64,000 nucleotides of DNA from Kribbella pratensis (GCF_004365355.1 NZ_SODP01000001.1:2549473-2613472); one strand, 5' to 3'; numbered from the stretch's first letter, positions 24,671 through 33,496 are shown. Notes: generated by a model not told the origin, from the sequence alone. Numbers and translations are program-made.

Positions 24671-25336
24671 GTGAGTCTCTTGTCACGACGAATGTTGCTC
24701 GGCCTGCTGGTGATCGTCCTCGGGGCGATCGCCTTCGCCGTACAGGCCGATGCCGCCGTCGAAGGTGACGGCCTCGCGGCGTTCGACCCCCGGTTGACCG
24801 AGGACTTCGTCGCCCACCGCACGGCGGTCCTCAGCAAGGTTGCGCAGACCATCACCTTCTTCGGCCAGGTGGCGGTCCTCACCGGACTCACCGTGGTCGT
24901 TTGCGCGCTGCTGAGGATCCTGACCCGGCGCTGGCGGCCGGCCGTCATCCTGGCTGTCGGGATGGCCGGCGCGGCAGGCCTCACCTACGGACTCAAGGTC
25001 CTGATCGGACGTCACCGGCCCGATTCGAGCCTGGTGATCGGCACCATCGACACCGGTTTCTCGTTCCCGTCGGGCCACACCCTCAGCTCCACGGTCTTCT
25101 TCGTGCTGCTCGCCGCGCTGCTCTGGTACTCGAAGGTCTCCAGGAAGATCAAGATCGCCGGTGCGATCGCGGCGGTGGTGCTGAGCATCGCGATGGGACT
25201 CAGTCGCGTCTACCTCGGCTACCACTGGGCGACCGACGTCCTGGCCGGCTGGACGGTGGCGCTGACCTGGCTGTGCCTGATCGGAACCGCGATCCATGTG
25301 ATCGACGCCCGCCGCGACCGCAGGCAGTCCGCTTGA
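24671..25336 (+). CDS. PAP2-family phosphatase
   Basis: A 221-residue membrane phosphatase with about six hydrophobic helices and the three PAP2 blocks: KVLIGRHRPDS, FPSGHTLSS and SRVYLGYHWATDVLAG. Such enzymes dephosphorylate lipid phosphates (phosphatidate, undecaprenyl diphosphate) at the outer membrane leaflet face of the cytoplasmic membrane. It begins at GTG 24671, 14 bases after the kinase stop, which places lipid-phosphate turnover in the same transcription unit as the sensor. It converges on ppgK with 13 bases between the stops. Confidence 0.91.
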   Translation: MSLLSRRMLLGLLVIVLGAIAFAVQADAAVEGDGLAAFDPRLTEDFVAHRTAVLSKVAQTITFFGQVAVLTGLTVVVCALLRILTRRWRPAVILAVGMAGAAGLTYGLKVLIGRHRPDSSLVIGTIDTGFSFPSGHTLSSTVFFVLLAALLWYSKVSRKIKIAGAIAAVVLSIAMGLSRVYLGYHWATDVLAGWTVALTWLCLIGTAIHVIDARRDRRQSA

Positions 25337-25349
25337 ACCTGTGGGCGGC

Positions 25350-26111
25350 CTATTCGGCGAACTTCTCGTGCGCGGCCATCGCCGCGCCCACGATGCCCGC
25401 GTTGTTGAGCAGTTGAGCCGGTTTCACCGGCGTGGAGAGCTCGAGCAGCGGCACCCATTTGTCGGCGTACTTGCTGACTCCGCCGCCGACCACGAACAGA
25501 TCGGGGGTGAAGAGGTTCTCCACGTGGCGCAGGTACCGCTGCACCCGCTTGGCCCACTGTTTGTACGACAGATCCTCGTTGTCCTTCGCCGCCGAGGAGG
25601 CCTTCTTCTCCGCGTCGTGCCCGTCCAGCTCGAGGTGACCGAGCTCGGTGTTGGGCACGAGCTGACCGTCGAGCAGCAGAGCGCTGCCGATGCCGGTGCC
25701 GAAGGTGAGCAGGATGACCACGCCGTCGACGCCTCTGGCCGCGCCGAAGCGGGCCTCGGCGATGCCGGCCGCGTCCGCGTCGTTGAGCACGGTCACCTCG
25801 CAGCCGGTGGCGTCGGTGAGGACCTTGTCGACATCGGTGCCGATCCAGCTCTTGTCGACGTTCGCGGCAGTCTTGGCCACCCCATGCTGGATGACGGCCG
25901 GGAACGTCGCACCGAGCTCACCGGTCCACCCTGCTTCCTTGACCAGCCGGGCCACGACTTCGGCGACGGACCCCGGGGTGGAAGGGTTGGGCGTGAGGTA
26001 TTTCACCCGTTGCGTGGCCAGGTCGCCTCTCTCGAGATCGACGACGGCGCCCTTGATCCCGCTGCCGCCGATGTCGATCCCGAAAGCGGTCGACGTCCTG
26101 ATCCTGGGCAC
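25350..26111 (-). CDS. ppgK: Polyphosphate glucokinase
   Basis: A 253-residue ROK-family sugar kinase that phosphorylates glucose using inorganic polyphosphate (and usually ATP). The phosphate loop AFGIDIGGSGIKGAVVD is at the N terminus, followed by the catalytic-Asp block LNDADAAGIAE, the TFGTGIGSALLLDG motif and ELGHLELDGHDAEKKASSAA. The last block, with its long charged loop and SYKQWAKRVQRYL, distinguishes PpgK from glucose-only ROK kinases. GTG at 26111 is chosen because GGGGAGAG precedes it; an upstream GTG at 26141 would add ten residues. It feeds glucose-6-phosphate to central metabolism. Confidence 0.93.
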   Translation of the reverse strand: MPRIRTSTAFGIDIGGSGIKGAVVDLERGDLATQRVKYLTPNPSTPGSVAEVVARLVKEAGWTGELGATFPAVIQHGVAKTAANVDKSWIGTDVDKVLTDATGCEVTVLNDADAAGIAEARFGAARGVDGVVILLTFGTGIGSALLLDGQLVPNTELGHLELDGHDAEKKASSAAKDNEDLSYKQWAKRVQRYLRHVENLFTPDLFVVGGGVSKYADKWVPLLELSTPVKPAQLLNNAGIVGAAMAAHEKFAE

Positions 26112-26265
26112 CTGATCTCTCCCCTCGTCCGCCGCTGTCACACCGGTTCGGCGTGCTCGCCGCCGCCGAGCAGCTCGGCACGGCAGGCCACCGGCACGTA
26201 TCGACCGTACAGGCTCGCCCGCTGTCAGCGCCGCACGGCACGTGTCAGAGGCGCGGTGTGCGGGG

Positions 26266-27799
26266 TCAGTTGCGGCCCAGGAAGATCGGGTTGGTCAGGG
26301 CTGCCATCGGGCCGAAGGTGAGACCTGGGTCCATCGAGGTGTGGCCGGGGGTGCCATCGGCGAGGGGGTGGCGGACCTCGGCGCGGACGAACGCGGACGC
26401 CTGCGGAGTGGTCAGCCAGGTGACCGTGCCGGCCCCGGTGCTGTCGAGGCTGCTCTGGAGCATCTGGCCTTCATCGGTCAGGATCCGCACGGTGCCGTTG
26501 GGTACGCCGCTGACCTGCAGGCGGACCGTGACCTGCTCGCCGGGCTGGGCCGCCAGGCGCTCGCCGATCCCGGCTTTGCGTCCGTACGCCGAGGTCGCCG
26601 TGAACTCGAGCTCGACGGCAGCTGACCCAGCAATCCACGACCGCCCTGCCCGCAGGCCGGCCAGGACCGCGTCCTTGGTCAGATCATCCGCGAGTACGAC
26701 GTTGTGCGGCAGGCCGATCACGTTGCCGGGGTTGTGCGCATCGCTGTTACCCATCGCGGGCAACCAGCGCTTCTTCTCCCGTACCGCGGCCGCCAGCAGA
26801 TTCGCCCAGGTGGAAACCGCGGCGTCGTCGTCCCAGCCCCACGGGCCGGTCCACACCTCGGTCGCGTCGAGGCCCTCGAATCCGAACTTCCACTCGCTGG
26901 CGATCCACGGGCAGTACAGGTGGGCCGACACGCACAGACCTCCGGCCCGATGGACCTGCTGCTGGATCCGGTCGAAGACGCCGTCGCGCGCCCGGAACCG
27001 CCAATCCACCCACTGACCGGGCTGCGTGCCCAGAGCCAGCCAGTGGCCGTTGCGCGTCGTGACCTCCTCTCCGGTCACGATCAGCAGGTCGTCACCGGCG
27101 TACGGGCCCCACGCACCGTGCGAGGCGTTGGTGTTGTGATCGGTGGACACGATGAAATCCAGCCCGGCCGCGCGGGCGCCGGCCGCGACATCGGCCGGCA
27201 GGTTCCGTCCGTCGGAGTACACGGTGTGCAGGTGGCAGTCGCCGCGGTACCAGTCCCGGCCGCGGCCCTTCGCCCTGGTCGGCGGGTACGCCGGGATGTA
27301 CTTCGGGCCGGGATCGCCGTACGTGAGCGTGACCTCGACGTGGTAGTCCATGCCCTGCGGGGCCACCTGGTACGGGCCGAGGACGATGTGCCACGTTCCG
27401 GGCATCACGTCACCGGGCAGATATCCGGGGGTGGCTTCGGAGCGGCTGACGCTGAACCCGGTGCGGAAACCGCCGGACCAGCCGCGGAAGCCGGGCCCGC
27501 CGAAGTCGAAACCGCGCGCGTCGAAGATCCCGATGTCACACGAGTTGCCCGGCGTACCGGCCGGAACCGCCGGCTTGGAGTAGCTGTAGCTGACCGAGAT
27601 CTGCTGAACGCCTCGCGGGACGTTGACCGGAAGGTAGACGAAGTCGGTCGGCCCGCGCGATCTGCCCGTCGACCACCTGCGTCTTGGTACCGGTGGCGGC
27701 AGCCGCGAAACTCATCGGCGCCAGCGCGATGATCGTGCCGGTGCCTGCTGCGGCCAGCAGGCCTCTCCTGGTGATGGCGGTCATGGCAACGTCGGTCAT
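26266..27799 (-). pseudogene. CehA/McbA-family metallohydrolase, interrupted by a frameshift
   Basis: The N-terminal part (from ATG 27799) has a twin-arginine export signal, ITRRGLLAAAGTGTIIALAP, ending in an AAA cleavage region. The body, in another frame, encodes VYLPVNVPRGVQQISVSYSY and a complete PHP-type metal domain (RGDCHLHTVYSDG, DFIVSTDHNTNASHG, TGEEVTTRNGHWLALG, GNSDAHNPGNV) ending GPMAALTNPIFLGRN. The frames switch near 27655, where one extra base in GCGCGGG breaks continuity; removing it would give QIAGPTDFVYL. The body has no conventional start until GTG 27408. It is a recent pseudogene, a sequencing error, or a gene with an unusual expression mode. Intact relatives are exported phosphoesterase-like enzymes. 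Confidence 0.82.
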
Positions 27800-27935
27800 G
27801 AGGGAAACCAAGCACTCCACAGCGTCCGGCAGGCAACGTCCACATGACCGCAACCCAAACCCGGACCGCTCACCACCCCGGTGGTATCAATGACATGTTT
27901 CAACTACTTGGTCCGATCGCCTCTGGAGGCACACG

Positions 27936-28724
27936 TTGAGCAACGCCGACATCGTCATCGCCGCGCTCCGCAGCGGCTACGAACGGCTCGCGGAGTTGGT
28001 GACGAACTTCGACGACGACGCCCTGGCCGGCCCGTCGGCAGCCGCCGAGTGGGACATCGCGCAGGTGCTGAGTCACCTCGGCAGTGGCGCGGAGATCATG
28101 ACCAATACGATCCAGCTCACGCTCGACGGCAAGCCCGCCGCCGGCAGCGACTTCAACCAGAACGTCTGGGCCCGGTGGGACTCGTCATCGCGCCAGGAGC
28201 AGGCCGCCGGCTTCCTGGTCTGGAACGAGAAGCTCACGACGTTGTTCGAGTCGCTGAGCGACGACCAGCGTGAGAATCTCCGCATCGAGCTCGGCTACCT
28301 GCCGGCGCCCGCCGACGTGGCGACGGTCGCCCGCATGCGCCTGAGCGAGCTCACCTATCACTCGTGGGATGTCCGCAGTGCGTCCGACCCGGGGGCGACG
28401 CTCGACGCTGACGCCGTGCCGCAGATGTTCCAGAGCACCTTGGACCTCAGCTGGATCAGCAAGCCGGCCAACCTCAACGGCGAGCGAGCCGTGCTGACGG
28501 TTACCACCACCGATCCGGCAACCGAGTTCTCGCTCCGACTCGACGACCCGGTCAGCATCGACCCGACTCCCGCGGACGATGCCGACGGATCGCTGACCCT
28601 GCCCGCAGAGTCCTGGCTACGGCTCATCGCGGGCCGGCTCGCGCCGGACCACACCCCAGCCACACTCGAGCTCACCGGCCCGATCACCCTCGCCACGCTC
28701 CGCCAGGTCTTCCCGGGCTACTGA
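27936..28724 (+). CDS. Maleylpyruvate isomerase-family mycothiol-dependent enzyme
   Basis: A 262-residue protein with an N-terminal DinB-like four-helix metal domain (AALRSGYERLAELVTNFDDD, EWDIAQVLSHLGSGAEIM, LSELTYHSWDVRSA; the spaced His residues bind a divalent metal). The C-terminal domain (about 175-262) is of the MDMPI type (LTVTTTDPATEFSLRLDDPV, ESWLRLIAGRL). Members use mycothiol as thiol cofactor; substrates are mostly unknown. It begins with TTG, six bases after GGAGG. Its 3' end overlaps that of the oppositely oriented Gfo/Idh gene by seven bases. Confidence 0.88.
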   Translation: MSNADIVIAALRSGYERLAELVTNFDDDALAGPSAAAEWDIAQVLSHLGSGAEIMTNTIQLTLDGKPAAGSDFNQNVWARWDSSSRQEQAAGFLVWNEKLTTLFESLSDDQRENLRIELGYLPAPADVATVARMRLSELTYHSWDVRSASDPGATLDADAVPQMFQSTLDLSWISKPANLNGERAVLTVTTTDPATEFSLRLDDPVSIDPTPADDADGSLTLPAESWLRLIAGRLAPDHTPATLELTGPITLATLRQVFPGY

Positions 28725-29800
28725 TCTCCGTAGTCGGGGACCTGGATCTCGACGCCGCCCCGGAGCGCCGACTGGTGGGCGCAGATTCCCGGGGCGGTCC
28801 AGGTCGCCGCAGTCCGCGCGTCCACCCTGGGTGCGCGGTTCTCGACGATGCTCGACACGAACTCGTGGACGAGATGCGGGTGTGAGCCGCCGTGACCGCC
28901 GTCGGCGAACCTGCGCAGCGGCTCGGGCAGCAACTCCGGCGCGCCGGCAGGCTCGACGTCCACCTCAGCAACCGCACGGCCGCGACGCCCCTCGATCAGA
29001 GGTTGCAGCGAGAACTCCTTCATCGGCCCGCCCTCGAGCTGCGGCCACTCCAGCGCACCCTCGTCGCCGTACACCGAGAAGCCTTCGAGATAACTGCGGC
29101 CGAGCTGGAAGAACGACATCGTCACGTTGGCGACCAGGTCGTCGTCGCCGCTCAACTTGAACAACGCGGCCTCGGTGCCGAACCCCTCTCCCGCGACGCC
29201 GATGTGGTCCGGTGTGAGCCGGCTCGATCCGAGGCAGCGGACCGACTCCACGCGGGTGTCCGCGAGCGCCAGTGCGGGTGAGAGCGCGTGCGTGACGTAG
29301 TGCATGGGCGGATAACCACGCCAGTACTCCGGAAAGCCGTCGAGGTTCTGCAGGTGATCGCCCTTGAAGTACGTCAGCCGACCGAGCTTCCCGGACTCGA
29401 GCAAATGCCTGGCGTGGAAGAACTCCCGCGAGTACACCGCGGTCTCCATCATCATGTAGTTGCGCTGGGCACCTTCCTGCGCCGTGATCAGCGCGTCGAA
29501 GTCCTCCAGCGTCGTTGCCATCGGCACCGCTGACGCACAATGCCGGCCGGACCTCAGCACCTGGAGCACCTGCTCGGCGTGGAAGCGCACGGGTGTCAGC
29601 AGGTGTACGGCGTCCCAGCCGGACGAGGCCAGCGCATCATCGAGGGTCGGGAACGTGTCCCTGATCCCCCGCCGCTGCGCGACTGTCGTCGTTCGCGCGA
29701 GATCCGTGTCGACGATCGCGACCCGGCCGACCTCGGGGTGGGCCTGGTAGATCGGCACAAAGTCGGCACCGAAGCCGAGTCCGACCACAATCACATCCAC
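28718..29800 (-). CDS. Gfo/Idh/MocA-family oxidoreductase
   Basis: A 360-residue NAD(P)-dependent oxidoreductase. The N-terminal Rossmann domain begins MDVIVVGLGFGADFVP and contains VAIVDTD and HLLTPVRFHAEQVLQVL. The lysine usually expected in the EKP motif is replaced (CASAVPMATT), so the classical catalytic Lys is missing. The C-terminal sheet domain includes MHYVTHALSPALALADTRVES, where a His may bind substrate, and the tail HPHLVHEFVSSIVENRAPRVD. Sugars or inositols are usual substrates. The GTG start is preceded by GAGGAG. Loss of the EKP lysine makes an unusual substrate or altered mechanism possible. Confidence 0.87.
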   Translation of the reverse strand: MDVIVVGLGFGADFVPIYQAHPEVGRVAIVDTDLARTTTVAQRRGIRDTFPTLDDALASSGWDAVHLLTPVRFHAEQVLQVLRSGRHCASAVPMATTLEDFDALITAQEGAQRNYMMMETAVYSREFFHARHLLESGKLGRLTYFKGDHLQNLDGFPEYWRGYPPMHYVTHALSPALALADTRVESVRCLGSSRLTPDHIGVAGEGFGTEAALFKLSGDDDLVANVTMSFFQLGRSYLEGFSVYGDEGALEWPQLEGGPMKEFSLQPLIEGRRGRAVAEVDVEPAGAPELLPEPLRRFADGGHGGSHPHLVHEFVSSIVENRAPRVDARTAATWTAPGICAHQSALRGGVEIQVPDYGDQ

Positions 29801-29822
29801 GCCGGCTCCTCAGGAGTAGAAC

Positions 29823-29861
29823 CGAGACCGCCGGAACTGTGCGTGGCTTCCGGCGGTCTCG
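29823..29861 (-). terminator. Strong hairpin terminator of the DUF4331 operon
   Basis: A perfect 14-bp stem, CGAGACCGCCGGAA paired with TTCCGGCGGTCTCG, with an 11-base loop, lies 15 bases beyond the stop of the His-rich gene on the minus strand. There is no clear U-tract, as is common in actinobacteria. It separates that operon from the Gfo/Idh gene downstream. Confidence 0.8.
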
Positions 29862-29876
29862 CAGTCGGACTACGGC

Positions 29877-30248
29877 CTATTGTGGCCAATCGGCCTCCGT
29901 CACCACGCCCCCGGTGACATCGACGGTCAGCTGCACGGGCCCATCGGGACGCACGTACAGCTCGTAGTTCCCCTGTGGGACCTCGAAGAAGACTGCTGAG
30001 TGGACAATCTCCCCGTCCGGTGAGGGCCGCGGCACCACCGCGACGTGCGGCAGCGCGTGACTGTGTCCATGCCCATGCCCATGGGCGTGCCGTCCGGCGT
30101 GGGTGCTGGCGAAGTCGCCCGGGCGGAGTTCGATCTCCTCGCCCTCCAGCACTGCCGGCAGGGTGACGACCAGGGCGCCGATGTCTCCGCCGATATCCAG
30201 TAGGACGGAGGATCCTTTACCCGCGTGGGGGTTCTCGACGGTGCTCAT
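29877..30248 (-). CDS. Small protein with histidine-rich central stretch, DUF4331-associated
   Basis: A 123-residue protein without signal peptide or membrane segment. It has an ordered N-terminal part (VLLDIGGDIGALVVTLPAVL, EEIELRPGD), a central metal-binding-like run (GRHAHGHGHGHSHALPH, about residues 52-68), and a beta-rich C-terminal part (FFEVPQGNYELYVRPDGPVQ). The family accompanies DUF4331 genes but has no assigned role. The His run suggests Zn, Ni or Cu binding. Its ATG overlaps the DUF4331 stop (TGATG), so it is translated with it. A strong hairpin ends the transcript after it. Confidence 0.8.
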   Translation of the reverse strand: MSTVENPHAGKGSSVLLDIGGDIGALVVTLPAVLEGEEIELRPGDFASTHAGRHAHGHGHGHSHALPHVAVVPRPSPDGEIVHSAVFFEVPQGNYELYVRPDGPVQLTVDVTGGVVTEADWPQ

Positions 30249-31624
30249 CAGGCGGCCGGGGTTCCGGGCTTGGACTGGTAGCCGCCGGCCGGAGTGCCGA
30301 GGTACGGGAACGACGTCAGGTAGTCCGAGTTCGTGTTCGACGTACCGTCCTTGATCGCGGCAGACGCCGCATCGGGCTTGAACGACGGGTCCACCAGCGG
30401 GATCGTCAGCCCCGCAACCGCACGAAGTTCGACGGTGACCACGTCGTCGAAGACCCGGCGACCGTTCGGGAACCCGGCCGCGTCACCGGCGACCAGGCCG
30501 AGCGGGTTCGGCGATTTTGCCGGCGGGACCGCGACGTTCAGCCGCAACAGGTCGGCCTGCACCGGTCCGGTGTAGTTCTGGAACCCGGGGACGACGCCCT
30601 TCGGGATGCCGGTGAGCAGGATCGCCGCCAGGTCGGCACGCGACTTCTTGTACGCCGCGAGGTTCGGAAACACGCCCGGGTACAGGACCGGGAGCAGACC
30701 GGCGAGCTCGGGTTTGGTGACGTAGCCGGCGAACCGCTTGTCGCCGTACGGAGCCTGGCTGTTCCACTTGTCCTTCTCGGCCATCGGCACGATGACCTCG
30801 TTGAACAACGGGTTCCCGAGCCGGGAGACCTGCTTGTACGGGCCGTGCCACGTCGGGATCCCCCGCACGTCGTCGAGGATCTTCGACGCCCGGCGACTGG
30901 CCGATGCATAGACACCGATCACCGCCTTCGGATCCAGTACGCCGGCCGGCTTCCGCCCGTCGCGGGTGAGATCGGTGATCGGGACCTGCAACGCGATCGT
31001 GTGCACGTTCGATCCCTGCAGGCCGTTGACGCCCATCGCCGCGGCCGACGGAATCAAGTGAGCCATCTGGAACGGCCGCAGCGTGCCGAGGTCGAAGATG
31101 CTGCCGAGGTCGGCGAAGAACCCGTCGGCGCGCTGCCCCGCGAAGACCTTGCGGTGGGTGCCGATCGTGTGGATCGCCTGCCCGGCGAGCTTCGCGTAGT
31201 TCGGCGTACTGCGGATGCCGACGTTCACCGGCGGAGCCGCCAGGTTGCGCGCCAGGATCCGCGACCGGCCGTGCTCCACCCGCGTGACCGAGTAGTACTG
31301 CGGACGGTTCCAGGTCTGATCGGAGATCGAGCTGATCGGACCGGTGTTGTACAGGAAGGTCTTCTTGTTCCTGATCTCGGCGTGGAAGCGGAACTGGTAG
31401 CTGATGTCCGCCCGGCCGGTGCCGGTGTTGGAGATGTGGATCTCGTACAGGACGTCGTCGCCGAACTCGTAGAAGTTCGGCCCGCCGTACGGGTTCTGGA
31501 ACGGGATGAAGTTGGCGATCAGCGTCACCGTGTCCGGCTTGTCCGGGCTGACGAACGCGTAGACATCGGTGTTGTCGGCGACCGGGTCCTTCGAGATTTC
31601 GGGTGCTTCGCGGTGCGAAGACAT
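30248..31624 (-). CDS. DUF4331 family protein
   Basis: A 458-residue protein with DUF4331 landmarks: SSHREAPEISKDPVADNTDV at the start, AFVSPDKPDTVTLIANFIPF, FGDDVLYEIHISNTGTGRAD, and a C-terminal FPNGRRVFDDVVTVELRAVA. The family is beta-rich and generally thought extracytoplasmic, but no signal peptide is visible from ATG 31624, which has GGAGGAA upstream; longer starts add no signal either. Export might use the TAT-signal partner encoded directly upstream. It forms an operon with that gene and the His-rich gene. Biochemical function unknown. Confidence 0.88.
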   Translation of the reverse strand: MSSHREAPEISKDPVADNTDVYAFVSPDKPDTVTLIANFIPFQNPYGGPNFYEFGDDVLYEIHISNTGTGRADISYQFRFHAEIRNKKTFLYNTGPISSISDQTWNRPQYYSVTRVEHGRSRILARNLAAPPVNVGIRSTPNYAKLAGQAIHTIGTHRKVFAGQRADGFFADLGSIFDLGTLRPFQMAHLIPSAAAMGVNGLQGSNVHTIALQVPITDLTRDGRKPAGVLDPKAVIGVYASASRRASKILDDVRGIPTWHGPYKQVSRLGNPLFNEVIVPMAEKDKWNSQAPYGDKRFAGYVTKPELAGLLPVLYPGVFPNLAAYKKSRADLAAILLTGIPKGVVPGFQNYTGPVQADLLRLNVAVPPAKSPNPLGLVAGDAAGFPNGRRVFDDVVTVELRAVAGLTIPLVDPSFKPDAASAAIKDGTSNTNSDYLTSFPYLGTPAGGYQSKPGTPAA

Positions 31625-31694
31625 GACTGTTCCTCCAGTGAAAGCGTCGGTGTGAATTCCGGGAGAGCCGCGGCAATCGGGCCCGTAGCGCGGC

Positions 31695-31973
31695 TCAGGC
31701 CGTGGCCACACCGGCCAGGCGGGCGGCCAGTTCGCGATCGGTCAGGAGGACCTCGCGGTCGCCGACCAGAATCGCCAGCTCACCCGACTTGACGTCTTTC
31801 ACGTGGACGACGAACGACTCGGCCGTCGCCAGATCAGCCGCCTGCAACTCGTCCCCACCCGCGGCCGCCCCCGGCCGCTCGCCGAGGATCTTCGGAACCG
31901 CCACAGCACCGACCGCTGCCGCGGTCCCTGCGCCGGCGAACACCAGGAACCCCCGGCGTGTTGCGTCACTCAT
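31695..31973 (-). CDS. Small protein with twin-arginine signal, first gene of the DUF4331 operon
   Basis: A 92-residue protein beginning MSDATRRGFLVFAGAGTAAA, a twin-arginine signal or signal-anchor, then a short domain of about 55 residues (FVVHVKDVKSGELAILVGDR, VLLTDRELAARLAGVA) with a beta-hairpin pattern. GGAAGGGA precedes the ATG. It lies 70 bases upstream of DUF4331. Its role might be to bring a folded partner, such as DUF4331, across the membrane or to anchor it; that is inference. Confidence 0.78.
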   Translation of the reverse strand: MSDATRRGFLVFAGAGTAAAVGAVAVPKILGERPGAAAGGDELQAADLATAESFVVHVKDVKSGELAILVGDREVLLTDRELAARLAGVATA

Positions 31974-32135
31974 GTCTGTCCCTTCCCTCTCACGAGCGCC
32001 GGCACCGACTGCCATCTGCGACCCAGTCGCAGATCATGTGATCCGGATCACATCACCGCTCGAGAGGTGTTCGCCGCCGCCGCACGGCCGGATGGGTCGG
32101 ACAGCTCAATGAGGCCAGGAGGAGGGGGCGCGGGG

Positions 32136-32912
32136 TCAGATGGGCAGCGGGTCGTAGTTGGCGCCGAAGGGGGCGTCCGGGCGTGCGAACTCGCCCATCA
32201 GGGCGCGCCTGAGGGGTGTGGTGCGCTCCAGGAACTCGGGGTCGTTGCTGAGACGGTCGGCGGGACGAACCCACGGGGGGCTGTAGACGTAGTGGGTCGT
32301 GAAGCGGTCGTAGTCGCCGTCGTGGCGGAAGGTTCGGTGCCAGACTCCGTTGTGGAAGACCAGGGCGGCACCGGCCTCGGCACACACGACATGGCCGATC
32401 GCGATGTCTCCCTTGTTCTGACGGATCGAGTCAGGCAGCGGGACGCGAGAGCGGTGGCTGCCGGGGATCAGTTCCATGTTGCCAAGGCCGGGCACGGTCT
32501 GGTCGGTCAGCAGGTACGACACCCGGAGCTGGATCAGTGGGACCGGATATCCCAGTTCCTTGAAGTCGAAGGCGGACGATCCGTCCTGGTGCCAGCCGCC
32601 GTTCCCGCCGTGTGCCGGCTGCATGGTGTTCCAGCCGGCCTGCAGCACGAAGCGATCGCCGAGCAGACCCTGCACCTTCGGGAGCACGTCAGGATGATCG
32701 ATCAACCGCTCCAGCGCCGGCTCGCTCTCGTAGGTGCGGCCGATCTGCCCGAACTCGCGGTCGCGGCTCTGGTGCAGACGCTGCGAGACGTCGTACGCCT
32801 CGGCGGCTTCCTCCTTGGTCAGGACGTTGGGAATCAGGAAGTAGCCCCACGACTCGAAGATGAAGCGGTCGGTCTCGGTCAGCTGACCTTTGCCCACGAC
32901 GGGATCAAGCAT
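32136..32912 (-). CDS. Phytanoyl-CoA dioxygenase (PhyH)-family protein
   Basis: A 258-residue Fe(II)/2-oxoglutarate oxygenase. The double-stranded beta-helix carries the facial triad: His and Asp in NGGWHQDGSSAFDF and the distal His in LVFHNGVWHRTFRHDG, with an Arg in HRTFRH or later for 2-oxoglutarate. GLGNMELIPGSHRSRVP is a typical PhyH block. Members hydroxylate secondary metabolites, sugars or lipids; the substrate is not evident. The start at 32912 follows GAGG. A LacI-type operator (32937-32950) sits 24 bases upstream, so it is probably controlled by carbon source. Confidence 0.88.
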   Translation of the reverse strand: MLDPVVGKGQLTETDRFIFESWGYFLIPNVLTKEEAAEAYDVSQRLHQSRDREFGQIGRTYESEPALERLIDHPDVLPKVQGLLGDRFVLQAGWNTMQPAHGGNGGWHQDGSSAFDFKELGYPVPLIQLRVSYLLTDQTVPGLGNMELIPGSHRSRVPLPDSIRQNKGDIAIGHVVCAEAGAALVFHNGVWHRTFRHDGDYDRFTTHYVYSPPWVRPADRLSNDPEFLERTTPLRRALMGEFARPDAPFGANYDPLPI

Positions 32913-32936
32913 CACTGTGTCCTCTTCGTCAGGTAG

Positions 32937-32950
32937 TGGAAGCGATTCCA
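32937..32950. promoter_or_regulatory. LacI-family operator upstream of the PhyH gene
   Basis: TGGAAGCGATTCCA has TGGAA/TTCCA arms around the central CG characteristic of LacI/GalR-family sites. It lies 24-38 bases upstream of the PhyH start, overlapping the likely promoter. No LacI-family gene is present in the window. Confidence 0.65.
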
Positions 32951-33027
32951 ATCCTGCCGAGGTCCGGTCCGCGGTCGCGCGGGCTGTGCGCGTGTCGTTC
33001 CGATCGAGGCCGGAAACGGCCAGAACT

Positions 33028-33069
33028 GGTCAGGAACCGGTCAGGAACCGGTCAGGAACGGTCAGGCCC
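33028..33069. repeat. Tandem 11-bp direct repeats (GGTCAGGAACC), nearly four copies
   Basis: Units start at 33028, 33039, 33050 and 33060. The first two are identical, the third lacks its last C, and the fourth is GGTCAGGCCC. Two more degenerate units may precede (GGCCGGAAAC, GGCCAGAACT). The period equals one helical turn. The array lies 116 bases upstream of the PhyH start and touches the stop of the SRPBCC gene, so it may be a cooperative binding array or simple slippage. Confidence 0.75.
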
Positions 33070-33496
33070 GTTTCTCCGCGAGGAGCTTCAGGCGCCGGAG
33101 GGCCTCGGCGTTCCGCGGGTGCAGCATCGCGTCGGCGACCGCCGACGGCAGCAGGGCGACCGGTCCGCTGACCGGCTTCTCGGTCATCACCAGCCGGCAC
33201 CCACCCGATTCCTCCTGTGCCCGGAACTCCACCTCGCCGTGGCCGGCCGGCCACGCCCGGACCTGCAGCCGCAGCCGGCGCAGGGGCTCGTACTCGAGCG
33301 ACGTCGTCGTGTCGTCCAACAGGAGCGGCCAAGCGCCGACCGAGTGATGGATCCGGCCGCCCGGCTCGGGCCACGGCGGGTCCACGTCCCTGATCCGGGA
33401 CGCACCCACCACCCACGCGGCGTACGACCAGCCGTCGGTGAGAATCGCGAACACGTCTTCGACGCTCGCCTCGATCAGACACTCGTTCTCGCTCAT
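33062..33496 (-). CDS. SRPBCC (START-like) family protein
   Basis: A 144-residue SRPBCC-fold protein, the polyketide cyclase/AHSA1-like superfamily with a hydrophobic ligand cavity: ECLIEASVEDVFAILTDGWS at the start, then ASRIRDVDPPWPEPGGRIH, EVEFRAQEESGGCRLVMTEK and a C-terminal helix RNAEALRRLKLLAEKRA. The start at 33496 has no strong ribosome site. It is divergent from the P450 gene 114 bases away, and the two may act together; ligand unknown. Confidence 0.83.
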   Translation of the reverse strand: MSENECLIEASVEDVFAILTDGWSYAAWVVGASRIRDVDPPWPEPGGRIHHSVGAWPLLLDDTTTSLEYEPLRRLRLQVRAWPAGHGEVEFRAQEESGGCRLVMTEKPVSGPVALLPSAVADAMLHPRNAEALRRLKLLAEKRA

